Source of the DNA: Angiostrongylus vasorum
Lineage: Eukaryota; Nematoda; Chromadorea; Rhabditida; Metastrongylidae
Direction: 5' to 3'
Length of the DNA: 64,000 nt
Assembly (NCBI GenBank): GCA_018806985.1
Contig: JADANN010000422.1
Coordinates: forward strand, 248,001-312,000
Shown here in pieces: positions 1 to 12,049 of the stretch (positions are counted from its first letter, which is position 1; each line of letters opens with the position of its first letter). A program made the translations under genes and the position numbers. Under the pieces are notes generated by a model. The model saw only the letters and a program-made list of their open reading frames with translations. It was not told the origin of the DNA and made no database searches.

Positions 1-400
1 AATCAGTAGCAACGATTGAAATACCACCGAACTGCCTGAAACGTCAGCTGATTCGCGACCGCTTGCATGAACGCTTATGCAAGAAGTAAAATTGCAACTG
101 CTGAGATGGTGATTGCACGAGTCAGGTTACGGTGCATCTGATCACTTCCAAAGCGTGCAGGAAGAATATATTGCCAAAGGGGTTGGTATAGAAGAGCTCT
201 TAGACGGTATGCGTCAAGTTAAGCAAAATAGTCCACTAGACAAGTATAGGATGCGGACCCATAATGAGAAAGATTTTGCAGTGGAATTCACCGTGTTCGC
301 ACAAGATTGTAATACCTCAGCGCGTAGAGGTGTCAAAGCATTCTGGATCAGAAAAAAATTCCAAAAATCCAAAAAATAAACCGCATTGAAAAATTACTCG
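1..400 (+). pseudogene. Penelope-like element 3' fragment (GIY-YIG region)
   Basis: Decayed C-terminal part of a Penelope-like retroelement (PLE). The reading around 113-379 (ending in FAVEFTVFAQDCNTSARR and a short basic tail) aligns with the last ~90 residues of the better copy at 34900-35160 (DDFEVKVNILAQETRTPARK), the end of the GIY-YIG endonuclease domain. Upstream, 1-110 matches the Zn-finger/GIY-YIG linker nucleotide sequence of that copy but is frameshifted and carries stops. The window edge cuts the element. No reverse transcriptase is present, so this is a dead 5'-truncated fragment. Confidence 0.7.
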
Positions 401-2839
401 CTGCCACACATGTCCTCACACACTATCTCAGACTGATATTTTAATGTGAGAGAGACGCATTACCCATCCATGTGACTCTGCGCGGTTGGGTTCCACGTAG
501 AACACTCAGTGGAAGACTCATGTAGAACATAGGGTGTGTGACGAAGGTGTTTTTTTCAATGCTACTGAAATGTGGGTATCGTGGCTTTTCTATCGAGGTT
601 TTGGAGGTGTTTGGATGACGAGGTTGCAGTTAATTTGACTATTCCAGGCCCTGAAGAAAAAAATATCCACGAAACGCTTGCTACTATTAATAAATAGTAT
701 AATGACAACCTTGTGTGTGCCCATCCAGAAAGCAGCGAGCTATTGATCAGTGCCGAATTAAATAGAGAGTTGGTCTTGAGAATCTTTTTTGTATTTGATG
801 CACAATTTTTCTACCGTAAACTTTAAAATTCGCTCTCCATACCTCGTCTTTTCCGGGAATAGCTTCGCCGAGGATATGTTGTCGACAATTCCCACGGCCT
901 AACGCTTCTGCTCCATTATGCAGTCGTAGTGCTTCATGAAACGCTGAATGTTTTTCGGAGAGCAAACGTAACCAAGATGATCTTGCGCGAAACGAACCTA
1001 AACAAAAAGTTGAAAATTCAACCATGTCAGCAGATTAAGGGAAAAAAGGACAACTCGTCCAGATGACGCTAACAGAGTTTGCTCACTGAACTTTCGTAAA
1101 GATTTGTGATAAAATCAATGATCACAGCGCAGGCATTTTTTCCGAACAGTTTCTAAATTACAACCACAAGGACGCTGAATTATGAGCAAAACTCGGAACC
1201 TCAGATGGGCTACGAACCAGTAATCACCCTTCCAGAGGATTCGCTTGACGAGTGATTGCTAATAGCACCGGTAGAGTGAAAAATTAACTGAGAGAAACGT
1301 GAAGCAATAGTCTCGGTTGGTATAGTCGATAGTATGTGAGCACCAGGATTCATGCCTTATATAACTCATACCGTCTCCAATACGTTGACGACATTCATGA
1401 TACAAATGCTATTTCGCTATCACTACGAAAGTAAAACATAAGATTTTATACAAATTCTGTTAGGTGACTTGACACAATCGCAAACATTTTTTGTGTTTCT
1501 ACAATGCTTCAATTCCACTTTATTTCCTTTAGATAACCCATAGCTGAAAAGTAAACATTTACTAGATATTTTATCTTCAATCAACCGTGGAAAAAAATTA
1601 ATGCAGTTCTGCACGAAAATTCCTGTTTCATGTACTCTATACATGTGAGCGACATCAATGGCTCAAATTCGATACCCTTCCGTGCCTTGTGCGAAACTGG
1701 TTAACAAAGCCCAGGAAATGAGGTTATTTAACACTCGTAATATGTGAAGAAATGTTAGTAGAAAAGTTTCTTTATATGAAGAAGGACGATAAGAATAAAT
1801 TTAAAGCTATCTACCCACCAACTCGTCCATTACACATGGTTCAAGATGATTCATATTTGAACATAGAAGGGCATCCGCATAACTGTCACAAAGCTCCAAC
1901 AAATCCACTCGTGAATACTTGTACAGTGGAAATGTGATCTTAAAAATGTAAGTAATTTTGTACTTAAGGATGTCATATATTGATGTCTAACAGAATTCTA
2001 AAAAATAATTCAAAAATATCTGTTGTTTTGCCGCTCATCAACGAGATCAGTCATGTTGCTCTTTTCTTCACTGCTTTCATCTTAACTAACTTTGGATTGA
2101 TTTCCCCACAGTTCGCAGTGATGTGCTGCAGTTTGGTATTCCGTAACTATTGGCTTTTTTCTGTATGTTCTTTTTTTATTTTTTTTATCTGTGTAAATTC
2201 CTCGAATGCTGGTCGAGTCGTTTCTCCTAAAAATTCTGCGATAGCCGTACTACGGCCTTCCAAGGTTTTCAAAGAGAGTCCTAGCTTTTAGAAATCCAAA
2301 TAAATTTTTCAGACCAGTCTTACACTAATTTTCTAATCCCGAACAGAAGGGAGGCTCGGATGCTCGGATGATTTAGGTTTGTTCTTTAACCAGAGTTTTG
2401 AATGCATTACTAATCGGTACCTCCATTATTGCGCTATTTATGTCCTGTACTGCATTTAATACAGCTAAAATCTCTTTTCATGAAAGTGTCTTGGACTAAA
2501 CAGTCTAACGGGTTTTACCTGAACGGAATATCTATAAATTATACCTGAGCCAAATGTGGCCATACTGCTCGTAATGCTACCCATGTACGCATCAGTGGAA
2601 CTGTGCACAACCTAGCCTAAAATCATGTGCTTAAATAAAACGCAGTTCAAACTCTGTATTATCCCGGATTGCGCTTGACTTGTGTTTCAAACCTCAATGT
2701 TCACAATAATACTGACGTATTCTTGGAGTTGAAAATTTATAAATACGCTGAAAACTAGAAAGCTAAAAATTCTGGGTGACAAAAGCAAGCAGTTTCTTAG
2801 AGCATTATATTCGTCGTCATTTCTATCAATAAAACTGAC
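401..2839. other. No recognised gene; one decayed repeat
   Basis: AT-rich sequence with only short ORFs (the longest are 103 and 92 codons) that lack domains or convincing splice sites. A remnant of the tRNA-headed foldback family lies near 1185-1330. An open stretch at 1752-1937 on the plus strand has no recognisable domain. Nothing else stands out. Confidence 0.4.
1185..1330. repeat. Remnant of tRNA-headed foldback repeat
   Basis: Contains the minus-strand B-box-like CTGGTTCGTAGCC and then the block GAGTGATTGCTAATAGCAC, which recurs as GAGTGATTGCTGATGGCAC at 43843 and in inverse orientation near 58030. Degenerate and without clear ends. Confidence 0.4.
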
Positions 2840-3307
2840 CTTATTGCGCATTGTTTCTGTGCAATTGTTCGAAATCGTATAGTTAAAGAGTGGATCGGAA
2901 ATCTCGAAGCTATCCATTCTTTCGTTCCGGTGACTAGGTGATTCGAGAAGATTTGCTGAATTGAGAGACTGCGATTCATCAATTTCGCTTTTCTCACTTG
3001 TCTTCAGTAGTCGTTCTAACTTCTTACCTGTTTCAGCATTACGATTTATGAAAGGAAATAGGTGTCCAGAATTTTGAACGATAACATCATCCACACTTTG
3101 AAGTACGTCTAGCTCCTCTATGAAATCTTCGCCGCTTGATTCTTCTTCTTCACCTTGGTCACTTGATCGTTCTTCTTTGCCATGATCAAACTTGAATAAG
3201 CTCCGAGTTGTTGGTGGAAGTTGGGTTGTTGTAGTTGCACCTGAAGACGAGTTCTGATGATTAGGAACGGAGCTAATCAACCCTGATGACGATATTGAGT
3301 TCTCAAC
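2840..3307 (-). CDS. Orphan internal exon, Ser/Glu-rich protein (partial)
   Basis: Open reading of 156 codons bounded by a plausible acceptor (TTTGTAG just above 3307) and donor (AATAAG followed by GTCAGT at 2839). The length is a multiple of three, so this is a phase 0 to 0 exon. The product is low-complexity and acidic, with an ATTTTQLPPTT stretch, a run of Glu (GEEEESSGEDFIEEL) and one NCT glycosylation sequon near the end. It has no recognisable domain. Composition resembles the linkers of the Kunitz gene to the right, but that gene has its stop codon at 37586 and two other gene starts intervene, so this probably belongs to another minus-strand gene whose remaining exons I could not identify. 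Confidence 0.45.
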
Positions 3308-3489
3308 TACAAATGAGCTTTCTGCCGCAATATCTGAAATATAAGACCGAAAAATGAGACTAGATTAATGAAATTGATGTAAAATTTGGGTATTCCTTCC
3401 AATAGCTGGGAACATCTTTCTTTATAGAACACGGAAAATCTTTTGCAACTTTTTTTTTCAAACCTAACTTTATTAGACCTCGCTATTAA

Positions 3490-4015
3490 TGACCAATATC
3501 TTCATAGATTGTTAAGCTAATACGAGGTTGATAAAGATGTTAATTTGGCCAACATTTCGACATCTTCGTCTTCTTCTGAGCAGATCGTCTGAGTTGATGT
3601 CTACAGTTCCTCGTATTTTCGATGTGGTATCTTCGCCGTAGCATGGAGAATGCTCTTCTTCAGTGGAGCACTGCCCTTATGAGGCAACCTCAACCGGCAT
3701 CCCTTTTTGTAGACGACGGTTGTAGTTGGCAGTGACTATCCGTTGGCAATATTTTCTCGTTCAATGGATAATCTATTTTGCACCAGTCGATAGTATGCTA
3801 GCTAGCATAGCTTTCACAGCGATTAGCGAAACAATATTTTTTACAAAAACAACATCATTCGAACAGTGCTCCACTGAAAAAGATCCGACTCGATGCGAAG
3901 ACCAAGATGCCACATCGAGAGCACTAAGTCTTCGGGACATCGACTCGGATCATCTGCTCTGAGGAAGAGTAAGTCGTCGAAGCGTTAGCCGAATAAACAT
4001 CTTTTGCAGTTGCTT
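3490..4015. mobile_element. Foldback element with hammerhead-like ends (family B)
   Basis: Two inverted arms (about 3510-3680 and 3835-4010). The left arm reads GATGTGGTATCTTCGCCG then CAGTGGAGCACTG; the complement of the right arm reads GATGTGGCATCTTGGTC then CAGTGGAGCACTG. The right end (3955-3995) carries CTGAGGAAGA, GTCGAAGCG and TTAGCCGAATAAAC; related right ends occur at 37372-37400 and 51190-51220. The order CTGANGA, short stem, GAA resembles a decayed hammerhead ribozyme as found in Penelope terminal repeats. No coding capacity; probably non-autonomous. Confidence 0.5.
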
Positions 4016-5044
4016 GTTTGTGCCTTTCTTTTTCTCTTATTTATCCATGACACTAGTAAGCTTCCGATTGTTTCGGTTGGTATGTTTCATCAGTAGTATA
4101 TTTCACGCAGAAAGCTTAAAATTGGAGGCGTTCTGGCAGTGAGTAGTAAAAATCCCTAAGATTTTGTTAAGATTCCAGTCAATGTCTCATTCACTGAATG
4201 GGCTTCTTTTTTTCTACTCTTTCAACTCGCATTTCTCGCACTTCCGCGATTGTGTTATCCTTTGCGCAGTGTGTTCCTTTTGTGTTTTCTCTATTTAAAA
4301 AAGTGTACTACCCTTGAAATCATTCACTACCCACTCTATTTCTTTAACAGTAGAGAGAAACTGTTGACTGTGCTAAGAAAAGCTGTTAACGTGGTTTCAT
4401 TTTGTAGAGCCTGAGGCAGAATCTCTAATTTTCACAATTTAAATCACGTATAAGGTCACTTTGAAGTGGAAACTTTGCGTTGAAAAACCAAACCATCCGA
4501 AATGTTGCATCCATATCCTCTCAGCATGGTGACAACGCTGTTGTACGATTCTATTCCACAAACCTGCTCCAGATCAGCTTTCATGCAGCTAGAAACAATT
4601 CATCAATTACCTTAGCACTTAAATGTGTCAGAGCATTTCTGCTTGTGAATTCCTATATCGTCACAATAGACATTCGCTAGCTGTTCTTTTGCACTTTATG
4701 AAACTTTGCCACTTCCCGGTTAGGCGGATAGGAGTACGGTGATGATGGTCAGTACAAGTTTCTATACTGGACTTCCTAGTGGAATATTTCTTGCAGGAAC
4801 ACACTCTGTGATAACGAGGATAACCTGCGAGTAATTCCAACATTAATAAGTGAAGGAGATAAACATGTTGTTTTTTGGCACAGTCTGTGAACATAGACAG
4901 GATGAGGAAAAAGGTCACGGCTAAATCCGTCTTTTTACAGGCTGTCTAAATCGGAAAGACTCCTTTGATCATCTACAGCTATAACGAAAATGCGACAGCA
5001 TCTAAACTCCCAGTTGAGGACTTAATAATGCTAGCTATGAAGAT
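4016..5044. other. No recognised feature
   Basis: AT-rich intergenic DNA. Short ORFs on both strands carry no domain or splice signal. Ends at the target duplication of the SINE that follows. Confidence 0.4.
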
Positions 5045-5330
5045 GAGCGCGTGTGGTGCAGTGGTTAGAGGCGCCACTGTGTCACACACGTGGAATGGAT
5101 CCCCGCGCCCATGGTCCACCAAGCTTTCCATCCCTCCGGGGATCGGAAAATTGGTGCCAGACTTGTCTGGGAGGATAGCAGCACTGGCTCGATACATCGG
5201 TAGGCACCGCATGTCATTGTAAAGGCCAGATATGCACTCAATCACCTCCGACGATACTTAATGAAGTCGAATGCATGTCGCATCCCTCAGGGATTGATCA
5301 ACGTCGAGAGCTTTATCTTTTTTATCCTTT
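5045..5330 (+). mobile_element. tRNA-derived SINE, family A
   Basis: About 286 bp. The head has an A-box-like TGGTGCAGTGG and a B-box-like GGAATGGATCC spaced as in RNA polymerase III promoters. The body holds the blocks CTTTCCATCCCTCCGGGG and AGCACTGGCTCGATACATC, and the tail runs into CTTTATC plus T-rich sequence. It is flanked by near-identical ATGAAGATGA (5035-5044) and ACGAAGATGA (5331-5340), a target-site duplication. The family recurs at least 17 times here. Short ORFs inside it on both strands are artefacts. Confidence 0.85.
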
Positions 5331-6659
5331 TACGAAGATGAAGCACGGCCTTCTTTTTTTCCCCCAAATACACTAAGACAGTTTGCAACGAAAAAGATGT
5401 CAACGGGGATGATGTTTCCACCAACATGGTCTTGGCTGTGATTCACGCTGCAACTGCTACTACATGTAGCCTGGAGAAAAGCCTACTGAGATAGTCATAC
5501 CTTACACATGGTGTTCAACTCCAGTATTGGCACTATGATAACGAATAACCATAATAGTGATCTATACCAAGTACTATATACCGTAGTGAAACCACCACCA
5601 TTCTGTGGTTTTTTCGAAACCGAGGATGACATTTGCACCTGGGTCTTGAACGAGATTACACAGTAAAACCTTTTGTACAAGATCCTTCTCGCAGAAAAGA
5701 AGATAGTCATGATTCCTAAGAAACGAGATTCTATGTTCGAAAAAAAGGTTTTCGACTTACTCAACTGTTATATTGGATTCTATTGGAAAGTAGTTTGGTT
5801 TGACAATTTGGACAAAGAATACGAAAACTTCGTAAAATATCTTCATGATTGTACCGTAGAAGGCAAACCGTTGAAAGTCAGCGGGACAGATTTTGCAAGA
5901 AGCTGACAAACCTGCACGTTCTCTTTGCAGAAGTTCTTGTATACTAAAGACTAACGCTTAATCTGCAAATAGGACCTTGGGGAAGAAAAGCTGCACTACC
6001 TTCTTAAGCTAGCATTAAAAACCCCTTCTAGAGCTTCTTCATTCTCTAGGGTTTCATGACGATGATCACTGATTTACGACATCTTAATAAAGTAGTCATT
6101 GCATCTAGAATGGCAGCAGTAGTAAGGTGCATACACAACTTTCTAAAGCGAGAATTACGATGGATCACATCCACGTGCAAACGAAAGTCGTTCAAGAGAA
6201 CATCTGCAGATTAGAAATTTTACTTTTTTTCACCTTAATCACCCATTGATTCAGACAAGACGAATGCGGTAATAGAACAGTTGGATAACTGGAGACTTCG
6301 AATTCAATACACTGAGATCTCCGTTGAGGTGTTAACTTCACAAATGGAGTTCCACAAATATAAAATAGCGTCGTTACTGGTGAAAAGAGACGGATCCAAG
6401 ATAATCTCGGTAAAATAATTTCTCGTCAGATTGAGAACGTTATAGAAAAAAGTGCGCGGAAATAACATGAAAAATCAAGTTTGATGGTCAACAGGTACAC
6501 TATTTTAGCTGTGCTGATGACATCGTTATTATGACACAGCATTAAACGCAAGACCAAACGTTGCTCCATTATTATAGTCCATGTGGAAGGATCGCTTCTT
6601 CGCCTAATATGAAAAGGCTGTGTCTGTAAGGGAAAAATTTGCTCCTAACTTGCAGTTAT
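5331..6659. other. No recognised gene
   Basis: Unique AT-rich sequence. The 77- and 89-codon ORFs around 5495-5906 lie on opposite strands of the same DNA and neither shows a domain. A faint echo of an RTE reverse transcriptase segment (GTCATTGCATCTAGAATGGC near 6095 and a RQIENVIEKSARK-like reading near 6420) suggests an extremely decayed retroelement, but I cannot support it firmly. Confidence 0.3.
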
Positions 6660-6947
6660 GGCGCGTGTGGAGCAGTGGTCGGAGGCGCTCTGCACCACAC
6701 ACGTGGAATCGATCCCGGCGCTCATGGCCCACCAAGCCTTCCATCCCTCCGGGGTGGGGAAATTGATACCAGACTTGCGTGGGAAGATGGCAGCACTGGC
6801 TCGATACACGATAGGCCACTGCGAGTCATTGTAAAGGCTAGATATGCATTCATTGACCTCCAAACGATGCTTAATGAAATCGAATGCATGGAGCATCCCT
6901 CAGGGGATTGATCAAAGCCGAGAGCTTTATCCTTTCTTTTTAATTTT
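6660..6947 (+). mobile_element. tRNA-derived SINE, family A
   Basis: Head GGCGCGTGTGGAGCAGTGG (A-box) and GGAATCGATCCC (B-box), the usual body, and the tail GAGCTTTATCCTTTC. Close to full length. No clear target duplication seen. Confidence 0.85.
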
Positions 6948-8240
6948 AAATAGAAGTTGAGAGTGAATTCCTTAAAGCTTGAAAATTTCGCAAGAGTGTC
7001 AAAAAGTATTGTGAAAACGTCTGAACAGCTTCACGTTTCTTCCTGCCTTACATGCATCTCGGAAATATCCTTCATTAGTACAACCCCGATAAGTGGAAAC
7101 TTTAGTGAAACCTGGTCCAATTATTCGACATGCGATTGGTGGAAGGTACACACTTTTCTTTCTGATAAAGAAAATTAACCAGCATTATCTAATAATACCT
7201 TAGGAAGTCTTCATGTCCTTCGCATTTGTCGTCATTTATTCTCACAGTAGTGTTAAGCAATGCAATGCAGTCCTAGAAATAACACTTCCTATTGATACAA
7301 AAGTTAAGAAATCCTACTAAGCACACGACTGTTTAATAGATTAGACATAATGTTAACCTGTTATTTGCTACCTTCTATAATTTTCAACGGCTGTGTATTA
7401 TGTTGAGATGGCAACGCTGAGATGTTCTCAAAACTTGGACCCCGGGCCAGATCGAACCACCATTACCTTTTCAGGGGCTCGCGTATTACACACTGCACCA
7501 CTGAGGCTCTTGCTTTGCATTTCAGTCAGCTAGTTTTCTCAGTCTAGTGTCAGCTAGATTAGATATACTTTATAATCCCGTCAGTTACTGATATTTGATG
7601 ATTTGCGATTATGGCACCAAGCATTTTCTCAAACAAAAATTTTAATTGTTCCCAGAAAGTTAAGCAAAATTTATTTCATCGCTAAGGTAGTTTTAAGAAC
7701 ACCGTACTGAAGTGCCTGAAAAGTTAATAACTTCTGCTCACCAAAGATTCTGAACTGTTGGCGCTAATTTTCGAAAGCAAAAACATCTCCCTAAATTTTA
7801 TATTAGTTAGTTGACCTAGACCTATGTAAACCCAAAGCCTAGACTTGAGTGTCTAACAGCTAATTTATAGGAAATATTGAAGATGAAGAACACACTACAA
7901 ATGTTCTTACTTTCCGCTCAATGAGTTTGTTTTGAATACAGTTGTAGTCAATATCGAAATCCAGCATTTCTTTCAGTTGACATGTAGCCGAAAACTGTTC
8001 TTTGAGGAAGACAAGCAACTGGAAAAATCACTTCAGTTCAAACATTCATACACATCCCATTTGGTAGTAATATGTCTTTCAACTTTGTAAGCAACTGCAA
8101 AAAAATTAAAATAGGTCATCGACATGTAGCCAGGGTCTATATAGACAATTTCTGATCGACAAACGAACCACCGTTGCAAATAAAGTCTGGCAAATACACG
8201 GTGTTTTTTCATTTATATTTCTTATTCATCTTCTACGTCC
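6948..8240. other. Unannotated sequence with one tRNA-headed repeat
   Basis: Apart from the repeat at 7403-7530, this is AT-rich sequence without exons or domains that I can see. Confidence 0.35.
7403..7530 (-). mobile_element. tRNA-headed repeat (family C)
   Basis: The minus strand reads GTGGTGCAGTG (A-box-like) and then GGTGGTTCGATCTGGCCC (B-box-like), followed by CCAAGTTTTGAGAACATCTC. The same head and tail occur in both arms of the palindromic element at 41307-41539, so this is a single-arm copy of that family. Confidence 0.6.
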
Positions 8241-11095
8241 ACGGATCTCACACATGTGAGGAATCTCGAGCAGGTTAGTCGCAAGGCTACGTAGAGCATC
8301 TCCAAGTGGCGGAGAGGGGGTTTAACCGCGAATCCTCGACAGAAGACTTGATCAATGCAAGCAAGAAGGATAGTACTACGCCATCGGCCTCACCGAGACG
8401 AGACGACGCCACCCATTCAACGCCGTCTATGACACCGGAAAAAACTGTTCCTCGGAACATGCGACAGTAGAGGAGTTGGCGGCGTCGGCGTTCTCGTCAA
8501 CACGAGTTTGTCCATGAACATCGGTTCATTCGAACAACTTACAACGCGAAGCGGACGTTTACGATTAAAGAGATGTGGATCCATACCGGCTTTGCCAATC
8601 TTCGTCTTTTATGCGCCAACATCAAACTATGGCGAAGAAGAGGTTGAAGCGCTTTCTATATGGGCTTGGTGAAGTTCTACAGAGAAGACCACACATTCTT
8701 CAAGGTCATCATCAGAGATTTTAACACCAAGATTGGACCGAGATGAACGTCTAAAAAACGTCACAATGGGACCCATTAATTAGAATGGAACGAGGAGCGT
8801 GAGCAGCTGTCCGAGTTAATCATGAAGAGCAAGACCACCCATGGTAACTCACAATTCCGGAAGCCCCACCCTCAACGCTGAATGTGGGAGTGTCCCAGTG
8901 AAGAGTACCATAACAAAACAGCCCACATCAAAGTAAATAGAAGGTTTTGCCTAATCGATGTCGCTTTTGTCCCAAACTTCTACACGAGACCAGACCACCG
9001 TCACCTCCGTGCAAAATTCCGTTTCCGCAGTAAGGAGAAAAAAGCCGTTAAATTTGAAAAACGAAGTCCCAAAACCACTGTAAACTGGGAGTTATTCAAC
9101 TCATTAGTCGGCTGTTGGGAAGATGATGTTGTCGATAACATCGACAGGAATACAATCGGCTCATTCAACATCTTCGCATTTAGCGCTATGAAAGCTGAGA
9201 GTTCGAAAACCACCAAGAGACGTCTGTCTCCAGAAACTCTCGAGCTGATACGAGAGCGTAGAATCGCACGAGCTGCAGAAAACCGCGAACTAACGTCCGA
9301 ACTTGCAAAACAGTGCAGACAGGCGATAAAAAGAAGATCTTAAAGAGAGAAGGGCGGCAGTAATGGTCGAAGCTGCAGAGGCTGGGGAAAAAGCATTGCA
9401 AAGCCCACCGAAGCTTCACAAATTCAAAGACCAAGATGGTTGCGCTCCGACACCCAGACGGAACAGTTACAGCGTCCAGAAAGGAAATGGAGGAAATCAT
9501 TCACGAATACTACTCAGATCTCTTCGATAGCCACGTCCACCTTCCGTCATTTGAAATAAAGGAGGATGGATATGTTGTACCACCGGTTCTCCTTCCGAAA
9601 TCCGACATGCCATTTCGTCGGTGAAGAAACGAACAGCACCAGCTTCGAACAGGATAAGATCAGAACACCTGAGGAATATTCTGCCAGTCCTCGTAAAAAC
9701 ACTGGCTCGGCTGTTCACACGTTACCTGTCTGAATGCAAGCTGCCTATCAGTGAAAGACCGGGAAGACCGTGCTGTTGTTCAAGAAAGGTAACTCCGTGA
9801 TATCGGCAACTGTCGCCCAATCTGCTTGCTGTCTCCGATCATCCTAAACAGGATTGACAGAACACTGGACGAAGGACAGCCATGTGAGCAAGCAGGGTTT
9901 CGAAAAAGGATTTAGTACGATGAACCACATCCATACGATAACAAGACTCATTGAAGTATCGCGAGAGTATAAAAGACCGCTCTGTCTCACTTTCACCGAT
10001 TTAAAGAAAGCCTTTGACTCAATCGAGATAGAAGCAGTCATGGAAGCCCTTGATAATTAAGGAGTCTCTACTCAGTACACAAAGATTCTTGGTGAGCTGT
10101 GCAAAAATTTCACGAACAAGATACCACCATTCTACAGCGATTATTAACATCGACGTCAGAAGAGTAGTTAGGGATAGCATCTCGCCAAAATTATTTACCT
10201 CCACCCTTGAGAACATCATGCGAAAATTGTAATGGGATAACATGGAAGTGGAACTCGATGGTCGGCAATTACACCACCTTCGTTTTCCTGAAGTGAAACG
10301 AATGCTTGCCGACCTTGATAAATCCTGTGGAAAGATTGGTCTTCGACTAGATCTCACAAAAACGATGTTAATGAGAAACGATTTGGTTTCGTATGCCCCA
10401 TTCATGCTCAACGGAACAAATATCTCCGAATGCTCCAGTTAGGTCTATCTAGGTCGGGAAATCAACGTTATGAACGAGTTTGTTCCAGAGTTGAGCAGAA
10501 GGAAACGAGCGGCTTACGGAGCTTTCAAGAGCATCAAGGATGTAGTGAAGAGAACAAAGAACACTCGACTCCGTGCCCACCCTTTCTACTCGACCGTACT
10601 TCCTGCCTTAACGTAAGCGTTAGAAACCTGCTCGCTGAGTAAGCAGGATGGGAGATCACTCAGCGTTATTGAACGTGCAGTCGAAACGACGATACTGGGA
10701 GTATCCCCCTGTCACGCAAGTAAGGAAGGGATCCGAAGCTCCGACGTGCGTCAACGATCAAAAACAAAGATCCCGTTTTCTACGCCAAACAGTCGAAGAT
10801 GAGATGGGCCGGACACGTAGTGCGTGTGAATGGCAACGAGTGGACGAGAGCCGCTAGTGACTGGATTCCTGGGCATGTCAAACGCACTGCAAGAAGAATA
10901 AATCACCGACCTAATGGTCAGAGTTCTTCACGAAAAGCCTAGAAGCTTCTTCTGATTCTGATTATCAACAAGTCCTTAGAGCGAGCAGAACCCACTGGGC
11001 TACTCTTGCACGAGAGAGGGAAAAATGGAAGATTTACTGGCGCCCGCTGGAGTCACTCGATGATCAACACGACTACATGTGATACAGGCGATACA
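8240..11095 (+). pseudogene. RTE-type LINE, inactivated (copy 1)
   Basis: Non-LTR retrotransposon of the RTE type encoding apurinic endonuclease (EN) plus reverse transcriptase (RT). EN pieces: GLTETRRRHPFNAVYD near 8390, FVFYAPTSNYGEEEVEA near 8600 and RDFNTKIGP near 8715. RT: TDLKKAFDSIEIEAV near 9990-10035, then DGRQLHHLRF near 10258 and SCGKIGLRLDLTKTM near 10325. The C-terminal region ends in HWATLARERE-type sequence around 10990-11030. The reading is broken by many stops and frameshifts. The RT catalytic FADD motif, expected directly after LRF, is missing: LRF runs straight into PEVKRMLADLD. The element is dead. It starts near 8240, by first recognisable EN homology, and ends near 11095. 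Confidence 0.8.
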
Positions 11096-11194
11096 GGTGG
11101 TATTCTCTGCAGCCACAAAGTGTACATGTTGATCGTTTTGTGCTAACAGACAGCTCTTGTGTACTAGCAGAGATGTGCGAAGTACAGTAGTTAT

Positions 11195-11430
11195 AGGTGT
11201 CCTGCTTTGAACAAAGTCGTCTGTCCGATCTGCTCTTCCACCCCCTCCGGGTTGGCAAATTAGTACCAGAGTTGTCTGGAAGGATAGAAGCACTGACTTG
11301 ATACACCAGTGGGCTACTGTAACTCACTGTATACGCTAAATATGCATTCAATCACCTCTTCCGATGCTTGATGAAGCTGAGTGCATAGAGCATCCCGCAC
11401 CACCGAACACCTTTTGCTTTATCTATACCT
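11195..11430 (+). mobile_element. tRNA-derived SINE, family A, truncated and diverged
   Basis: Body only: TTCCACCCCCTCCGGGTTGG, AGTACCAGAGTTGTCTGGA and ATGCATTCAATCACCTC match the family, and it ends in CTTTATC. The tRNA-like head has decayed. It lies just beyond the 3' end of the RTE. Confidence 0.65.
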
Positions 11431-11757
11431 TTACTACTATTTCTTGAATGATATCCTGGAAGCTTACTGGATGCGGGCAAAGTTGGTCAACACCATCCAT
11501 ACATTTTCTAGCGTCTGCCAGGTCGTTGCAGATCGCAACCAAATCGTCAAATGATACGTCGTAAAGCGGAAAACGAACGGACGAATCAAATTGCGATTTG
11601 ACGGAAAGGTCGGAAAGTTTTCTGAAATTCAGCATATTAAAAAGACTAAAAAAATCCTAGTTAGATCTTTTGAAACTTTACAGTTATCAGCACGAAATCA
11701 GGTAGGCAGGTATTTATTGTTTGCCCATACGGATTATTTAATCTTTTACCACCCATG

Positions 11758-12035
11758 AGGACGTGTGTCGCGCAATGGTCGGAGGCGCACTGCGGCACAC
11801 AAGTGGGATCGGTCCCCTAGCCCCCTACCAAGCTTTCCATCCCTTCGAATTGGGCAAGTTGGTAGTAGACTTGTCTGGGAAGATATAAGAACTGGCTCGA
11901 TACATCGATAGGTCACCGCGAGTCATTGTAAAGGCCAGATATGCATTCAATCACCCCGAAACAATCCTTAATGAAGTCAAATGCACGGCGCATCTTTCAG
12001 GGACTGATCAGCGCCGAGACCTTTATCCTTTTTTA
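11758..12035 (+). mobile_element. tRNA-derived SINE, family A, with target duplication
   Basis: Head GTGTGTCGCGCAATGGTCGG, B-box-like GGGATCGGTCCC and tail GACCTTTATCC. Flanked by TTTTACCACCCATG (11744-11757) and TTTTGCCACCCATG (12036-12049), a 14-bp duplication with one mismatch. Confidence 0.85.
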
Positions 12036-12049
12036 TTTTGCCACCCATG

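Noticed and set aside
1752..1937. 61-codon plus-strand ORF
   Set aside because: No domain, no splice partners, and composition like the surrounding DNA; cannot be told from a chance ORF.
6604..6911. Repeated 65-110 codon ORFs with similar peptides (for example around 6645, 26172, 48069, 54607, 58998)
   Set aside because: All lie inside family A SINEs, on both strands, with no shared conserved frame.
10990..11095. Possible shared tail between the RTE copy 1 end (GATGATCAACACGAC) and SINE family A (GATTGATCAACGCCGAG)
   Set aside because: Only about ten matching bases in a loosely aligned region; too weak to claim that this LINE mobilises the SINE.
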